Below are positions 22,443 to 29,628 of a DNA stretch of 64,000 nucleotides, in pieces. The position numbers and the translations under genes are program-made. Under the pieces are notes generated by a model that was not told the origin of the DNA, did no database searches, and saw nothing but the letters and a program-made list of their open reading frames with translations. This DNA comes from Jiangella anatolica (GTDB taxonomy: Bacteria > Actinomycetota > Actinomycetes > Jiangellales > Jiangellaceae): assembly GCF_003236295.1 (NCBI RefSeq), contig NZ_POTW01000007.1, forward strand, positions 1-64,000. Reading direction: 5' to 3'. How positions within the stretch are numbered: position 1 is the stretch's first letter; each line of letters starts with the position of its first letter.

Positions 22443-24410
22443 TCAGATCACCCGGTCGTTGCCGCCGTCGATCGGGATCTGCGCGCCGGTGGTCTTGGCG
22501 AACGCGGGACCGGTCAGCGCCAGCGCGAGCTCGGCGACGTCGGCGCTGGTGATCTGCGTGTGGAGCAGGTTGCGGGTGGTGTAGTCCTCGACGCTGAGGC
22601 CGTAGTGCGCCGCCCGCGCCTCCAGCACGCCGCCGGCCCAGATGCCGGTGTCGAACACCGCGTCGGGGTGGACGACGTTGACGCGGATGCCGTCGGCGGC
22701 CCACTCCAGCGCCGTGACCCGGGCCAGCTGGGTCAGCGCCGCCTTCGACGCGGAGTAGGCCGCGGCGCCGGGGCCGGGGGCGGCGACGTTCTTCGAGCCG
22801 ATCACGACGACGCGGCCGCCGCCGGGCGCCTGCCGCAGCAGGGGATGCGCCTCGCGCAGCAGGTCGGCGGCGGCGTCGAGGTTGACGCGCATGACCCGCC
22901 GCCACAGCTCGGAGTCCAGCTCCGCGACGGGCGCGGCGGCGGGGAAGATGCCGGCGTTGAGCACGAGGATGTCCAGGCCGCCGAACGTGTCGGTGACGGC
23001 GTCCAGCGCGGCGCCGACCTGGCCGGCGTCGGTGACGTCGCACCCGAGGCCGAGCCAGGACGCGCCGTCGAAGGCGCCGGCCACGGCGGGATCGAGGTCC
23101 AGCCCCGCGACGGCGCCGCCGGCGGCGAGGAAGCGGCCCGCGATCGCCCGCCCGATGCCGCCCGCCGCGCCGGTGACCAGCGCGACCTGCCCGGCCAGCG
23201 GCGCGGGCCGGCCGGCCCGGCGCAGCTTGGCCTGCTCCAGGTCCCAGTACTCGACGTCGAAGATCTCCTGTTCCGACAGCGCGCGGTAGCCGCCGAGGGC
23301 CTCGGCGTTCAACACGATCTCGATGGTGTGCCGGTAGATGTCCTCGGCGGCCGCGGCGTCGGCCGCGGACCGGCCGGCGGTGACCAGGCCGAGCTCGGGG
23401 TCGAGGATCACCCGCGGCGCCGGGTCCAGCATGGTGACCTCGGCCCGCCCACCCGCCGCGCAGCGGTCGAAGTAGGCCGTGTAGCCGGCGGCGAACGCGG
23501 CCACGTCGCGGCCCAGCATGGGCGCCGGCTTGGTGCGGATCACGTGGTCGGGGGTCGCCGGGCCGCCGCCGGACAGGTCGGCCACCTTCGGGTGCTGCGC
23601 GAACGCCAGCACGGCGTCGTCGTCGTGCACGCTGACGATCATCGGCGCGCCGGCGGCCCGGCTGACGTCCGCGCGCAGGCCGGCGATCGCCGCCCGCCGG
23701 CTCGGGCCGCGGGGGAGCGGCGGAGCCGGCGCGGGCAGCGGCTCGCGCGGCGCGATCGCCGCCTCGGCGACGCTGACCAGGTCGATCATCCGGTCGTAGG
23801 ACTCCCGGGCGGTGTCGCCGAACGTGACGATGCCGTGGTTCATCAGCACGATCCCGCGGGTGTCCGGCCCGATCGACGGCAGGCTCCGCGCGACCAGCCG
23901 GGCGAGGTCGAAGCCGGGCATGACGTACGGCAGCACCAGCACCGACGCGCCATAGACCTCGCGCACCAGGCCGGCCCCACCGGCGGTGTTCGTGAGCGTG
24001 ACGACGGCGTCGGCGTGCGTATGGTCGACGAACGTGAACGGCAGCAGGCCGTGCAGGATCGCCTCGACCGACGGCGAGGGCGCGGCCGGGTCGGTGCGGT
24101 AGCTGGCCAGCTGCCGCGCCATCTCGACGTCGGACAGCCGGTCGAGCGTGGCCAGCGCGACCAGCGGCTCGATCCGCAGCGGCGTGAACCCGGCCGCCTC
24201 GATGCTCGCGAGGTCCCAGCCGCTGCCCTTGACCAGCAGCAGCCGCTCCTCGGCGCCGACGATGCTCGTCCGCGTCACCTTCACCGACGTGTTGCCGCCG
24301 CCGTGCAGGACCAGCGACGGGTCCTGCCCGAGCAGCCGGGACGTGAGCACGCGGGCGTCCAGGTCGTCGGCGGGCGCGGGCGCGGCCGGGTCCCAGCGGT
24401 TGAGTGCCAT
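22443..24410 (-). CDS. Bifunctional class II aldolase / short-chain dehydrogenase (RhaEW/YuxG-like)
   Basis: In this 655-residue fusion, residues 1-390 are a class II aldolase: VLHGGGNTSVKV, VDHTHADAVVTL with Zn ligands, and LMNHGIVTFGDTA. Residues about 400-655 are an SDR with TGAAGGIGRAIAG, LNAGIFPAA, a catalytic S in VIGSKN and Y-x3-K in AAYSASKAALTQ. Homologues split a ketose-1-phosphate such as rhamnulose-1-phosphate into DHAP and lactaldehyde, which the SDR part oxidises. It is the last gene of the operon, 9 bp after E2. The nature of the substrate here is not fixed by sequence; 6-deoxyketose or pentulose phosphates are both possible. Confidence 0.88.
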   Translation of the reverse strand: MALNRWDPAAPAPADDLDARVLTSRLLGQDPSLVLHGGGNTSVKVTRTSIVGAEERLLLVKGSGWDLASIEAAGFTPLRIEPLVALATLDRLSDVEMARQLASYRTDPAAPSPSVEAILHGLLPFTFVDHTHADAVVTLTNTAGGAGLVREVYGASVLVLPYVMPGFDLARLVARSLPSIGPDTRGIVLMNHGIVTFGDTARESYDRMIDLVSVAEAAIAPREPLPAPAPPLPRGPSRRAAIAGLRADVSRAAGAPMIVSVHDDDAVLAFAQHPKVADLSGGGPATPDHVIRTKPAPMLGRDVAAFAAGYTAYFDRCAAGGRAEVTMLDPAPRVILDPELGLVTAGRSAADAAAAEDIYRHTIEIVLNAEALGGYRALSEQEIFDVEYWDLEQAKLRRAGRPAPLAGQVALVTGAAGGIGRAIAGRFLAAGGAVAGLDLDPAVAGAFDGASWLGLGCDVTDAGQVGAALDAVTDTFGGLDILVLNAGIFPAAAPVAELDSELWRRVMRVNLDAAADLLREAHPLLRQAPGGGRVVVIGSKNVAAPGPGAAAYSASKAALTQLARVTALEWAADGIRVNVVHPDAVFDTGIWAGGVLEARAAHYGLSVEDYTTRNLLHTQITSADVAELALALTGPAFAKTTGAQIPIDGGNDRVI

Positions 24411-24419
24411 CGTGTCCTC

Positions 24420-25577
24420 TCAGGCGCCCGGGCCGGCCGGGTCGGTCTCGAAGTGGGCCGCCAGCGTCCGCAGGAACGCCGCCGCCTGCGCGCCGTCGAC
24501 GGCGCGATGGTCGCAGCTCAGCGTGATGGCCAGCCGCGGCCGGACGGCGATCATGCCGTCGTGGGCGACGACCTGGTCGGTGACGGCGCCGGCGGCGACG
24601 ATCGCGTTCTGGTCCGGGTCGATGACAGCCTGGAAGGAGCGGACGCCGTACCCGCCGAGGTTGCTGACGGTGATGGTGGCCGGCCGCTGGTCCGCGGCGT
24701 TCAGCGCGCCGGAACGGCCCCGGCCGGCCGCCGCGGCGACGGTCTCGACCAGCGCGGGCAGCGTCAGCGCGTCCGGCGCCGGGATCGTCACGACGTAGAG
24801 CGAGTCGTCGCCGGCGACGGCCAGCCCGACGTCGGGCTCGGCGAGCGACCGGTAGCGCGGCCCGTCGTCGACCCACAACCGGCGCATCACCGGGTGCTCG
24901 CGCAGCGATCGGGCGACGGCGCGCAGCAGCAGGTGCGTGTACGTCAGGCCCTTGCCGTAACCGGCCAGGGCCTCCTTCGCGGCCGTCGCGTCGAGGTCGG
25001 CCTGCAGGCTGAACGCCGGGATGTCGCGGACCGACGCGGTGAGCCGGCGGGCGATCGTCCGCCGCAGCGGGCTCACCGCGGCGCCGTCCACGGCGGCGGG
25101 AGCCCCGACGGCCGCGACGACCGGCTCGGCGGCCGCCGCCGCGCCCTGCACGTCCGCCCGCTCGATCCGCCCGCCCGGCCCGGTGCCGGTCACCGACGCG
25201 AGGTCGACGCCGAGGTCCTTGGCGAGCTTGCGCACCAGCGGCGACGCCAGCACCGGACCGGCGCCAGGGGTGGCCGGCGCGGCCACAGGCGCCGGCGCGG
25301 CAACAGGGGCCGGCGCGGGCGGCGCCTCGATCACGTCGCCGGCCGAGCCGACGTACGCGAGCAGCGAGCCGGAGGCCAGGACGTCACCCTCCCGCGCCAC
25401 GATCTTCAGCAGCACGCCCTCCTCGGCCGACTCGACGTCGACGTTGGACTTGTCGGTCTCGACGCACAGCAGCGGCTCGGCGATCTCGACGGCGTCGCCC
25501 TCCTTCTTGTACCACTCGACGATGGTCATCTCGTCGGACGTCTGCCCGAGCGGGGGGAGCCGGATCTCAGCGACCAT
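24420..25577 (-). CDS. Dihydrolipoamide acyltransferase (E2) of a 2-oxoacid dehydrogenase complex
   Basis: In this 385-residue protein, an N-terminal lipoyl domain carries K43 in ETDKSNVDVES. An Ala/Pro linker follows, then a peripheral-subunit-binding domain (SPLVRKLAKDLGVDLASVTGTGPGGRI). The catalytic CAT domain ends with LSCDHRAVDGAQAAAFL, the HxxxDG active site. A single lipoyl domain and this size fit acetoin- or branched-chain-type E2s as well as pyruvate E2. It is 32 bp downstream of E1-beta. No E3 gene is present in the operon, so a shared dihydrolipoamide dehydrogenase elsewhere must serve it. Confidence 0.92.
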   Translation of the reverse strand: MVAEIRLPPLGQTSDEMTIVEWYKKEGDAVEIAEPLLCVETDKSNVDVESAEEGVLLKIVAREGDVLASGSLLAYVGSAGDVIEAPPAPAPVAAPAPVAAPATPGAGPVLASPLVRKLAKDLGVDLASVTGTGPGGRIERADVQGAAAAAEPVVAAVGAPAAVDGAAVSPLRRTIARRLTASVRDIPAFSLQADLDATAAKEALAGYGKGLTYTHLLLRAVARSLREHPVMRRLWVDDGPRYRSLAEPDVGLAVAGDDSLYVVTIPAPDALTLPALVETVAAAAGRGRSGALNAADQRPATITVSNLGGYGVRSFQAVIDPDQNAIVAAGAVTDQVVAHDGMIAVRPRLAITLSCDHRAVDGAQAAAFLRTLAAHFETDPAGPGA

Positions 25578-25609
25578 GGGTGCGGTTCGTTCCTCTCAGG
25601 CGGGGCGGC

Positions 25610-26662
25610 TCAGGCGAGCAGCAGCCGCAGCTCGTCGGCGATGCGCTGCTGGGTGGGTACGACGGCCTGCTCCAGCACCGGCGCGACCGGCAGCGGCACG
25701 TCGTGCGCGGCGACCCGGCGGATCGGCGCCTCGAGCGAGTACAGCCGCTCCTGCGCGACCCGGGCCGCGAGCTCCGCGCCCCAGCCGCCGGTCAGGGTGT
25801 CCTCGTGGGCGATGAGCAGCCGCCCGGTCCGCTCCACCGACGCGAACACGGTGTCCAGGTCGAACGGCTGCAGCGAGATCGGGTCGATCACCTCGACGCT
25901 CACGCCCTCGGCGGCCAGCTCCTCGGCCGCGGCCAGCGCGCGGTAGAGGGTGAGATGGGTGGCGACGACGGTCGCGTCGGTGCCCACACGCTTGACCATG
26001 GCCCGGCCGATCGGCCAGACGTAGTCCTCCTCGGGCACGTGCGCGGTGAGGTCCATGCCGCCGGCCTGCTCGCGGCCCTTGCTGCCGTAGAGCAGCTTGT
26101 GCTCGAAGACGATGACGGGGTCGTCGTCGCGGATGGCCGCCTTGATGATGCCCTTGGCGACGTAGGCGTCCGACGGGGCGACGACCTTGATCCCCGGCAC
26201 GTGGATGAAGTAGCTCTCCGGGCACTGGCCGTGCTGGGCGCCGCGGTTCGCCGTCCCCACGGGTGCGCGCATGACCAGCGGCACCGAGAGCTTGCCGCCG
26301 GACATGTAGCGCATCTTGGCGGCCTGGTTCACCAGCTCGTCCATGCACTCGAACAGGAAGTCGGAGTACTGCATGTCCGGGATCGGGCGCAGGCCCATCA
26401 GCGCGGCGCCGACGGCGGCGCCGGCGATCGCCTTCTCGCTGATCGGGGTGTCGATGATGCGCTCGTGCCCGAACCTCTCCGGCAGCCCGAGGTAGACGCC
26501 GAAGGCGCCGCCGAACCCGCCGGGGATGCCGACGTCCTCGCCGATCAGGAACACCCGGGGGTCGCGCTCCATCTCCTCCGCGATGCCCTCCCGGATGGCC
26601 TCGGTGATCGTCAGCCGCCGTTCGGTGCCGACGGTCGCGGGCTCTTGCGCGGTGGTGCTCAC
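25610..26662 (-). CDS. 2-oxoacid dehydrogenase E1 beta subunit
   Basis: This 350-residue transketolase-like pyrimidine-binding subunit has RLTITEAIREGIAEEMERDPRVFLIGEDVG, GHERIIDTPISEKAIAGAAVGAAL, YSDFLFECMDELVNQAAKMRYMSGG, VVAPSDAYVAKGIIKAAIRDDDPVIVFEHK and IDPISLQPFD. It forms the alpha2-beta2 thiamine-dependent decarboxylase with the E1-alpha encoded just upstream; the GTG at 26662 overlaps that gene's stop as GTGA. The sequence type is closest in pattern to acetoin/pyruvate dehydrogenase beta chains. Substrate preference is open. Confidence 0.92.
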   Translation of the reverse strand: MSTTAQEPATVGTERRLTITEAIREGIAEEMERDPRVFLIGEDVGIPGGFGGAFGVYLGLPERFGHERIIDTPISEKAIAGAAVGAALMGLRPIPDMQYSDFLFECMDELVNQAAKMRYMSGGKLSVPLVMRAPVGTANRGAQHGQCPESYFIHVPGIKVVAPSDAYVAKGIIKAAIRDDDPVIVFEHKLLYGSKGREQAGGMDLTAHVPEEDYVWPIGRAMVKRVGTDATVVATHLTLYRALAAAEELAAEGVSVEVIDPISLQPFDLDTVFASVERTGRLLIAHEDTLTGGWGAELAARVAQERLYSLEAPIRRVAAHDVPLPVAPVLEQAVVPTQQRIADELRLLLA

Positions 26663-27666
26663 AGGGCGGCTCCGATCGCGATCGCGGTGGCGTAGGCGTC
26701 GGTCAGCGCGTCGGCCGGGTCGGGGTCGGGGGAGGACCGGGCGAACTCGACGGCGTCCTCGAGCTCGGCGTTGACGTCGGCGAGGACGTCGGCCAGGTCG
26801 GCCTCGCTGCCCAGCCCGGCCGACGTGATGGCCAGGCCGAGGCGCTCGATGGCGTCCTTCTCCTTCCAGGCCGCCTCCTCGTCGCGGCTGCGGTAGCCGC
26901 GGGCGTCGCCGCGGCTGTGCCCGGCGAACCGGTAGGTCTTGGCCTCGATCAGCGTCGGCCCCTCGCCGCGCTGCGCCCGGTCCCGCGCCTCGGCGACGGC
27001 GGCCCGGACGGCGACGACGTCCATGCCGTCGACGATCACGGCCGGCATGCCGTAGCCGGCCACCCGGTTGGCGACGTCGGGCACCAGCGACGTGCGGTGG
27101 AACGGCGTGGAGGCGCCGTAGATGTTGTTCTCGCAGACGTAGACGATGGGCAGCCGCTGGACGGCGGCGAAGTTCAGGCCCTCGTGGAAGGCGCCCTCGT
27201 TGCTGGCGCCCTCGCCGAAGAAGCACAGCGCCACCTGGTCGGTGGCCTGCAGCTTGTAGGCCAGCCCGAGCCCGCTGACGACGCTGATCCCGCCGGCCAC
27301 GATCGCGATCGCCGGCAGCATCCCGACCGACGGGTCGCCCAGGTGCATCGAGCCGCCCTTGCCGCCGCAGCAGCCGGTCGCCTTGCCGTACAGCTCGGCC
27401 ATCGCCGAGCGGACGGTGACGCCCTTGGCCAGCGCGTGCCCGTGCGGGCGGTGCGTGGAGGTGATCCAGTCGTCCGGGCCCAGCGCCTGGCACGCGCCGA
27501 CGGCGACGGCCTCCTGGCCCTGGTACTGGTGCAGCGTGCCGGGCAGCTCGCCCTTGAGGAACAGCTGGTAGACGCGGTCCTCGAAGCGGCGGATGCGCAG
27601 CATCTCGCGGTACAGCACCAGGGCCTCGTCGCGGCCGAGGCCGGTGACGTCGATGGGTTCGATCAC
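26659..27666 (-). CDS. 2-oxoacid dehydrogenase E1 alpha subunit
   Basis: This 335-residue protein shows MLRIRRFEDRVYQLFLKGELPGTLHQYQGQEAVAVG, THRPHGHALAKG, GKGGSMHLGDPSVGMLP and the thiamine-diphosphate motif beginning GEGASNEGAFHEGLN and ending VCENN. YRFAGHSRGDARGYRS supplies the conserved phosphorylation-loop-like segment. The H/GG pattern (CCGGKGGSMH) is typical of acetoin and pyruvate E1-alpha. The GTG at 27666 overlaps the aldolase stop as GTGA. A dedicated E1/E2 in a sugar operon implies that a 2-oxoacid or acyloin-like product is formed in the pathway. Confidence 0.92.
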   Translation of the reverse strand: MIEPIDVTGLGRDEALVLYREMLRIRRFEDRVYQLFLKGELPGTLHQYQGQEAVAVGACQALGPDDWITSTHRPHGHALAKGVTVRSAMAELYGKATGCCGGKGGSMHLGDPSVGMLPAIAIVAGGISVVSGLGLAYKLQATDQVALCFFGEGASNEGAFHEGLNFAAVQRLPIVYVCENNIYGASTPFHRTSLVPDVANRVAGYGMPAVIVDGMDVVAVRAAVAEARDRAQRGEGPTLIEAKTYRFAGHSRGDARGYRSRDEEAAWKEKDAIERLGLAITSAGLGSEADLADVLADVNAELEDAVEFARSSPDPDPADALTDAYATAIAIGAAL

Positions 27667-28583
27667 GGCGCGACCACCTTCAGGACGTCGTCGGCCCGGC
27701 CGGCCGACCCGTAGAGCCGGAGGAAGCCGCGGACGGTGTCGGTGAACGCCGCCTTGCCGGCTTCGAGGAAGTCCGCCGGCTTGTGCGAACCGACGAGATC
27801 GTGCACCGACTCGCGGCCGGTCCACTCGCCGATCCGCCGCACGACGGCGTCGAGGTAGTTCCGCTTCAGCCGGGTGCCGACGTTGAACTTGGCCACGCCG
27901 GCGGCGATCGCCGCGCGGACGGCGTCGTCGGGGAAGCCGGTGCCGCCGTGCAGCACCAGCGGCACGTCGACGGCGGCGCGGATCGCCGTCAGCCGGTCCA
28001 GGTCGATCTCGGACGTGAACGCCGTCAGCAGGTGGACGTTGCCCACCGAGACGGCGAGCGCGTCGACACCGGTCTCCGCCACGAACTCGGCGGCCTCGGC
28101 GGGGTCGGTCATCGCGGCGCCGTCGTCGACGATGCGCCCGTCGACGAAGTCGGGCAGCGAGCCGAACTCGGCCTCGACCGCGACGCCGGCCGGATGCGCG
28201 GCCTCGACCAGCTTGCGCGACGCCCGCATCGCGTCGTCCTTCGGCCACCGCTGCGAGTCGATCATCACGAAGTTGAAGCCCGCGCCGACGCCGGCCAGCG
28301 CCTGCTCCAGCGTGTGCGTCTCGTTGAGCAGGAACGCCACCGGCACCCGGCAGCCGTCGATCAGCGTGCGGCCCATCGCGCCGAGGTGGTCGATGCCGCG
28401 GTGGTCCAGCCAGGCGTCGTCGAGCATGGTCGCGCCGAAGCCGACGATGATCGGCGCGCTCTCCGCCTCCGCGGCCTCGAGCGCGGCCTCGAAGGAGTAG
28501 CTGTCCCAGCTCTCGAAGTAGCCGACGGCGTAGCCGCCGCGACGTGCCTCGCTCAGGAGCAGGGGCGCTGGCATCAGGGGCAT
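27663..28583 (-). CDS. Class II fructose-bisphosphate aldolase homologue with altered active-site motif
   Basis: This 306-residue TIM barrel is related to ketose-bisphosphate aldolases: GGYAVGYFESWDSYSFEAALEAAEAESAPIIVGFG, VEAEFGSL (metal-ligand Glu region), SVGNVHLL (metal His) and VLHGGTGFPDDAVRAAIAAGVAKFNVGTRLKR. The canonical LDHG segment, which holds the catalytic Asp and a zinc His, reads LNETH here. It either uses a displaced His or has a different chemistry. The ATG shares one base with the kinase stop (TGATG). Sitting right after the kinase, it should act on that kinase's product. Confidence 0.82.
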   Translation of the reverse strand: MPLMPAPLLLSEARRGGYAVGYFESWDSYSFEAALEAAEAESAPIIVGFGATMLDDAWLDHRGIDHLGAMGRTLIDGCRVPVAFLLNETHTLEQALAGVGAGFNFVMIDSQRWPKDDAMRASRKLVEAAHPAGVAVEAEFGSLPDFVDGRIVDDGAAMTDPAEAAEFVAETGVDALAVSVGNVHLLTAFTSEIDLDRLTAIRAAVDVPLVLHGGTGFPDDAVRAAIAAGVAKFNVGTRLKRNYLDAVVRRIGEWTGRESVHDLVGSHKPADFLEAGKAAFTDTVRGFLRLYGSAGRADDVLKVVAP

Positions 28584-29560
28584 CAGGTGTCCTTCATCTC
28601 GAGAAGTGGCACGTCGTCGAGGGCGGCGATCGCCTCGTCGCGACTGAACAGGGAGGTCGTCGTGCCCAGGGCGCGGGTGACCGACGCGCCGGCCGCCGCG
28701 GCGAAGCGCAGCCGCCGCTCGACCGGCCAGTCGTGCACCAGCCCGAACACGAGGCCGGCGGTGAACGCGTCGCCGGCGCCGGAGCCGTCCACCACCGCGA
28801 CCGGCAGCGGCCGCACCGCGACGACCTGCTCGCGGTCGGCGTAGACGGCGCCGTCCGGACCGCGGGTGATCACCACCGACGCGGCGCCCCAGTCCAGCAG
28901 CGTCGCGGCCTGGCGGTGCGGGTCGGTCTCGCCGGTGAGCAGCCGGGCCTCGTCGTCGTTCGGGGTGAAGCAGTCGACGTGCGGCAGCACCGGCGCCAGC
29001 CGCTCGGCGGCGTCGCGGGTGCCGTGCGGGATGACGACGTCGAGCACGGTCCGGGTGCCGGCGGCGCGGGCCTGTGCGAGCAGCGCGGCGACGTCCGGCG
29101 TCGTCAGACCGGGCAGGCTGAGGAACCCGCCGATCACCAGCACGCGTGCCCCGGCGGCGACGGCGGCCGCGTGCGCGGCGCTGTACTCGGCGTTGGCGCC
29201 GACGGCGTGCAGGTAGCGGCGGTCCTGCCCGGTGACGGGGAGGATCACCGTCTGCGACGTCGCCAGCCGGTCCGACGTCACCACGCCGGAGACGTCCAGG
29301 CCCTTCGCGGCGAGATGCGCGCGGACCCAGTCGCCGGCGGCGTCGGCCCCGACGACGACGGACAGCAGGGTCCGCACGCCGAACGAGGCCAGCGCCACGG
29401 CGGTGTTGGCCGAGCAGCCGCCGACCCCGCTGAGCATGTCGCCGGTGGTGACCAGCTCGCCGGCCTCCGGGAGCGCGGCCAGCGGGGGCACGAACAGGTC
29501 CGCGACGACCTGGCCCGCGCACACGACCAGCGGGCCCACCGCCTCAGCGCCGTCCGTCAT
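28583..29560 (-). CDS. PfkB family carbohydrate kinase
   Basis: This 325-residue ribokinase-fold protein has the N-terminal GGCSANTAVALASFGVRTLLSVVVGAD and the PfkB signature DGSGAGDAFTAGLVFGL with its anion hole and catalytic Asp near the C-terminus. TPNDDEARLLTGE is the usual inner strand. It starts at the ATG at 29560 with GGTGGGG upstream and is first in the six-gene operon under the tandem operator pair C. Members phosphorylate ketoses, nucleosides or phosphorylated sugars. With the D-lyxose isomerase in the regulon, ketose-1-phosphorylation is a reasonable guess. Confidence 0.9.
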   Translation of the reverse strand: MTDGAEAVGPLVVCAGQVVADLFVPPLAALPEAGELVTTGDMLSGVGGCSANTAVALASFGVRTLLSVVVGADAAGDWVRAHLAAKGLDVSGVVTSDRLATSQTVILPVTGQDRRYLHAVGANAEYSAAHAAAVAAGARVLVIGGFLSLPGLTTPDVAALLAQARAAGTRTVLDVVIPHGTRDAAERLAPVLPHVDCFTPNDDEARLLTGETDPHRQAATLLDWGAASVVITRGPDGAVYADREQVVAVRPLPVAVVDGSGAGDAFTAGLVFGLVHDWPVERRLRFAAAAGASVTRALGTTTSLFSRDEAIAALDDVPLLEMKDT

Positions 29561-29572
29561 CGCCCCACCTTC

Positions 29573-29603
29573 GATCAATTGTCCACGCCGCGAGCATATG
29601 CTC
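29573..29603. promoter_or_regulatory. Tandem operator pair C (SorC-type), catabolic operon promoter
   Basis: GATCAATTGTCC at 29573-29584 and the perfect 12-bp palindrome GAGCATATGCTC at 29592-29603 are 19 bp apart, 13 and 32 bp upstream of the kinase ATG. This is the best-conserved copy in the window. Confidence 0.65.
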
Positions 29604-29628
29604 ATTCTGTCGGCGAGTGGATCGGCCG

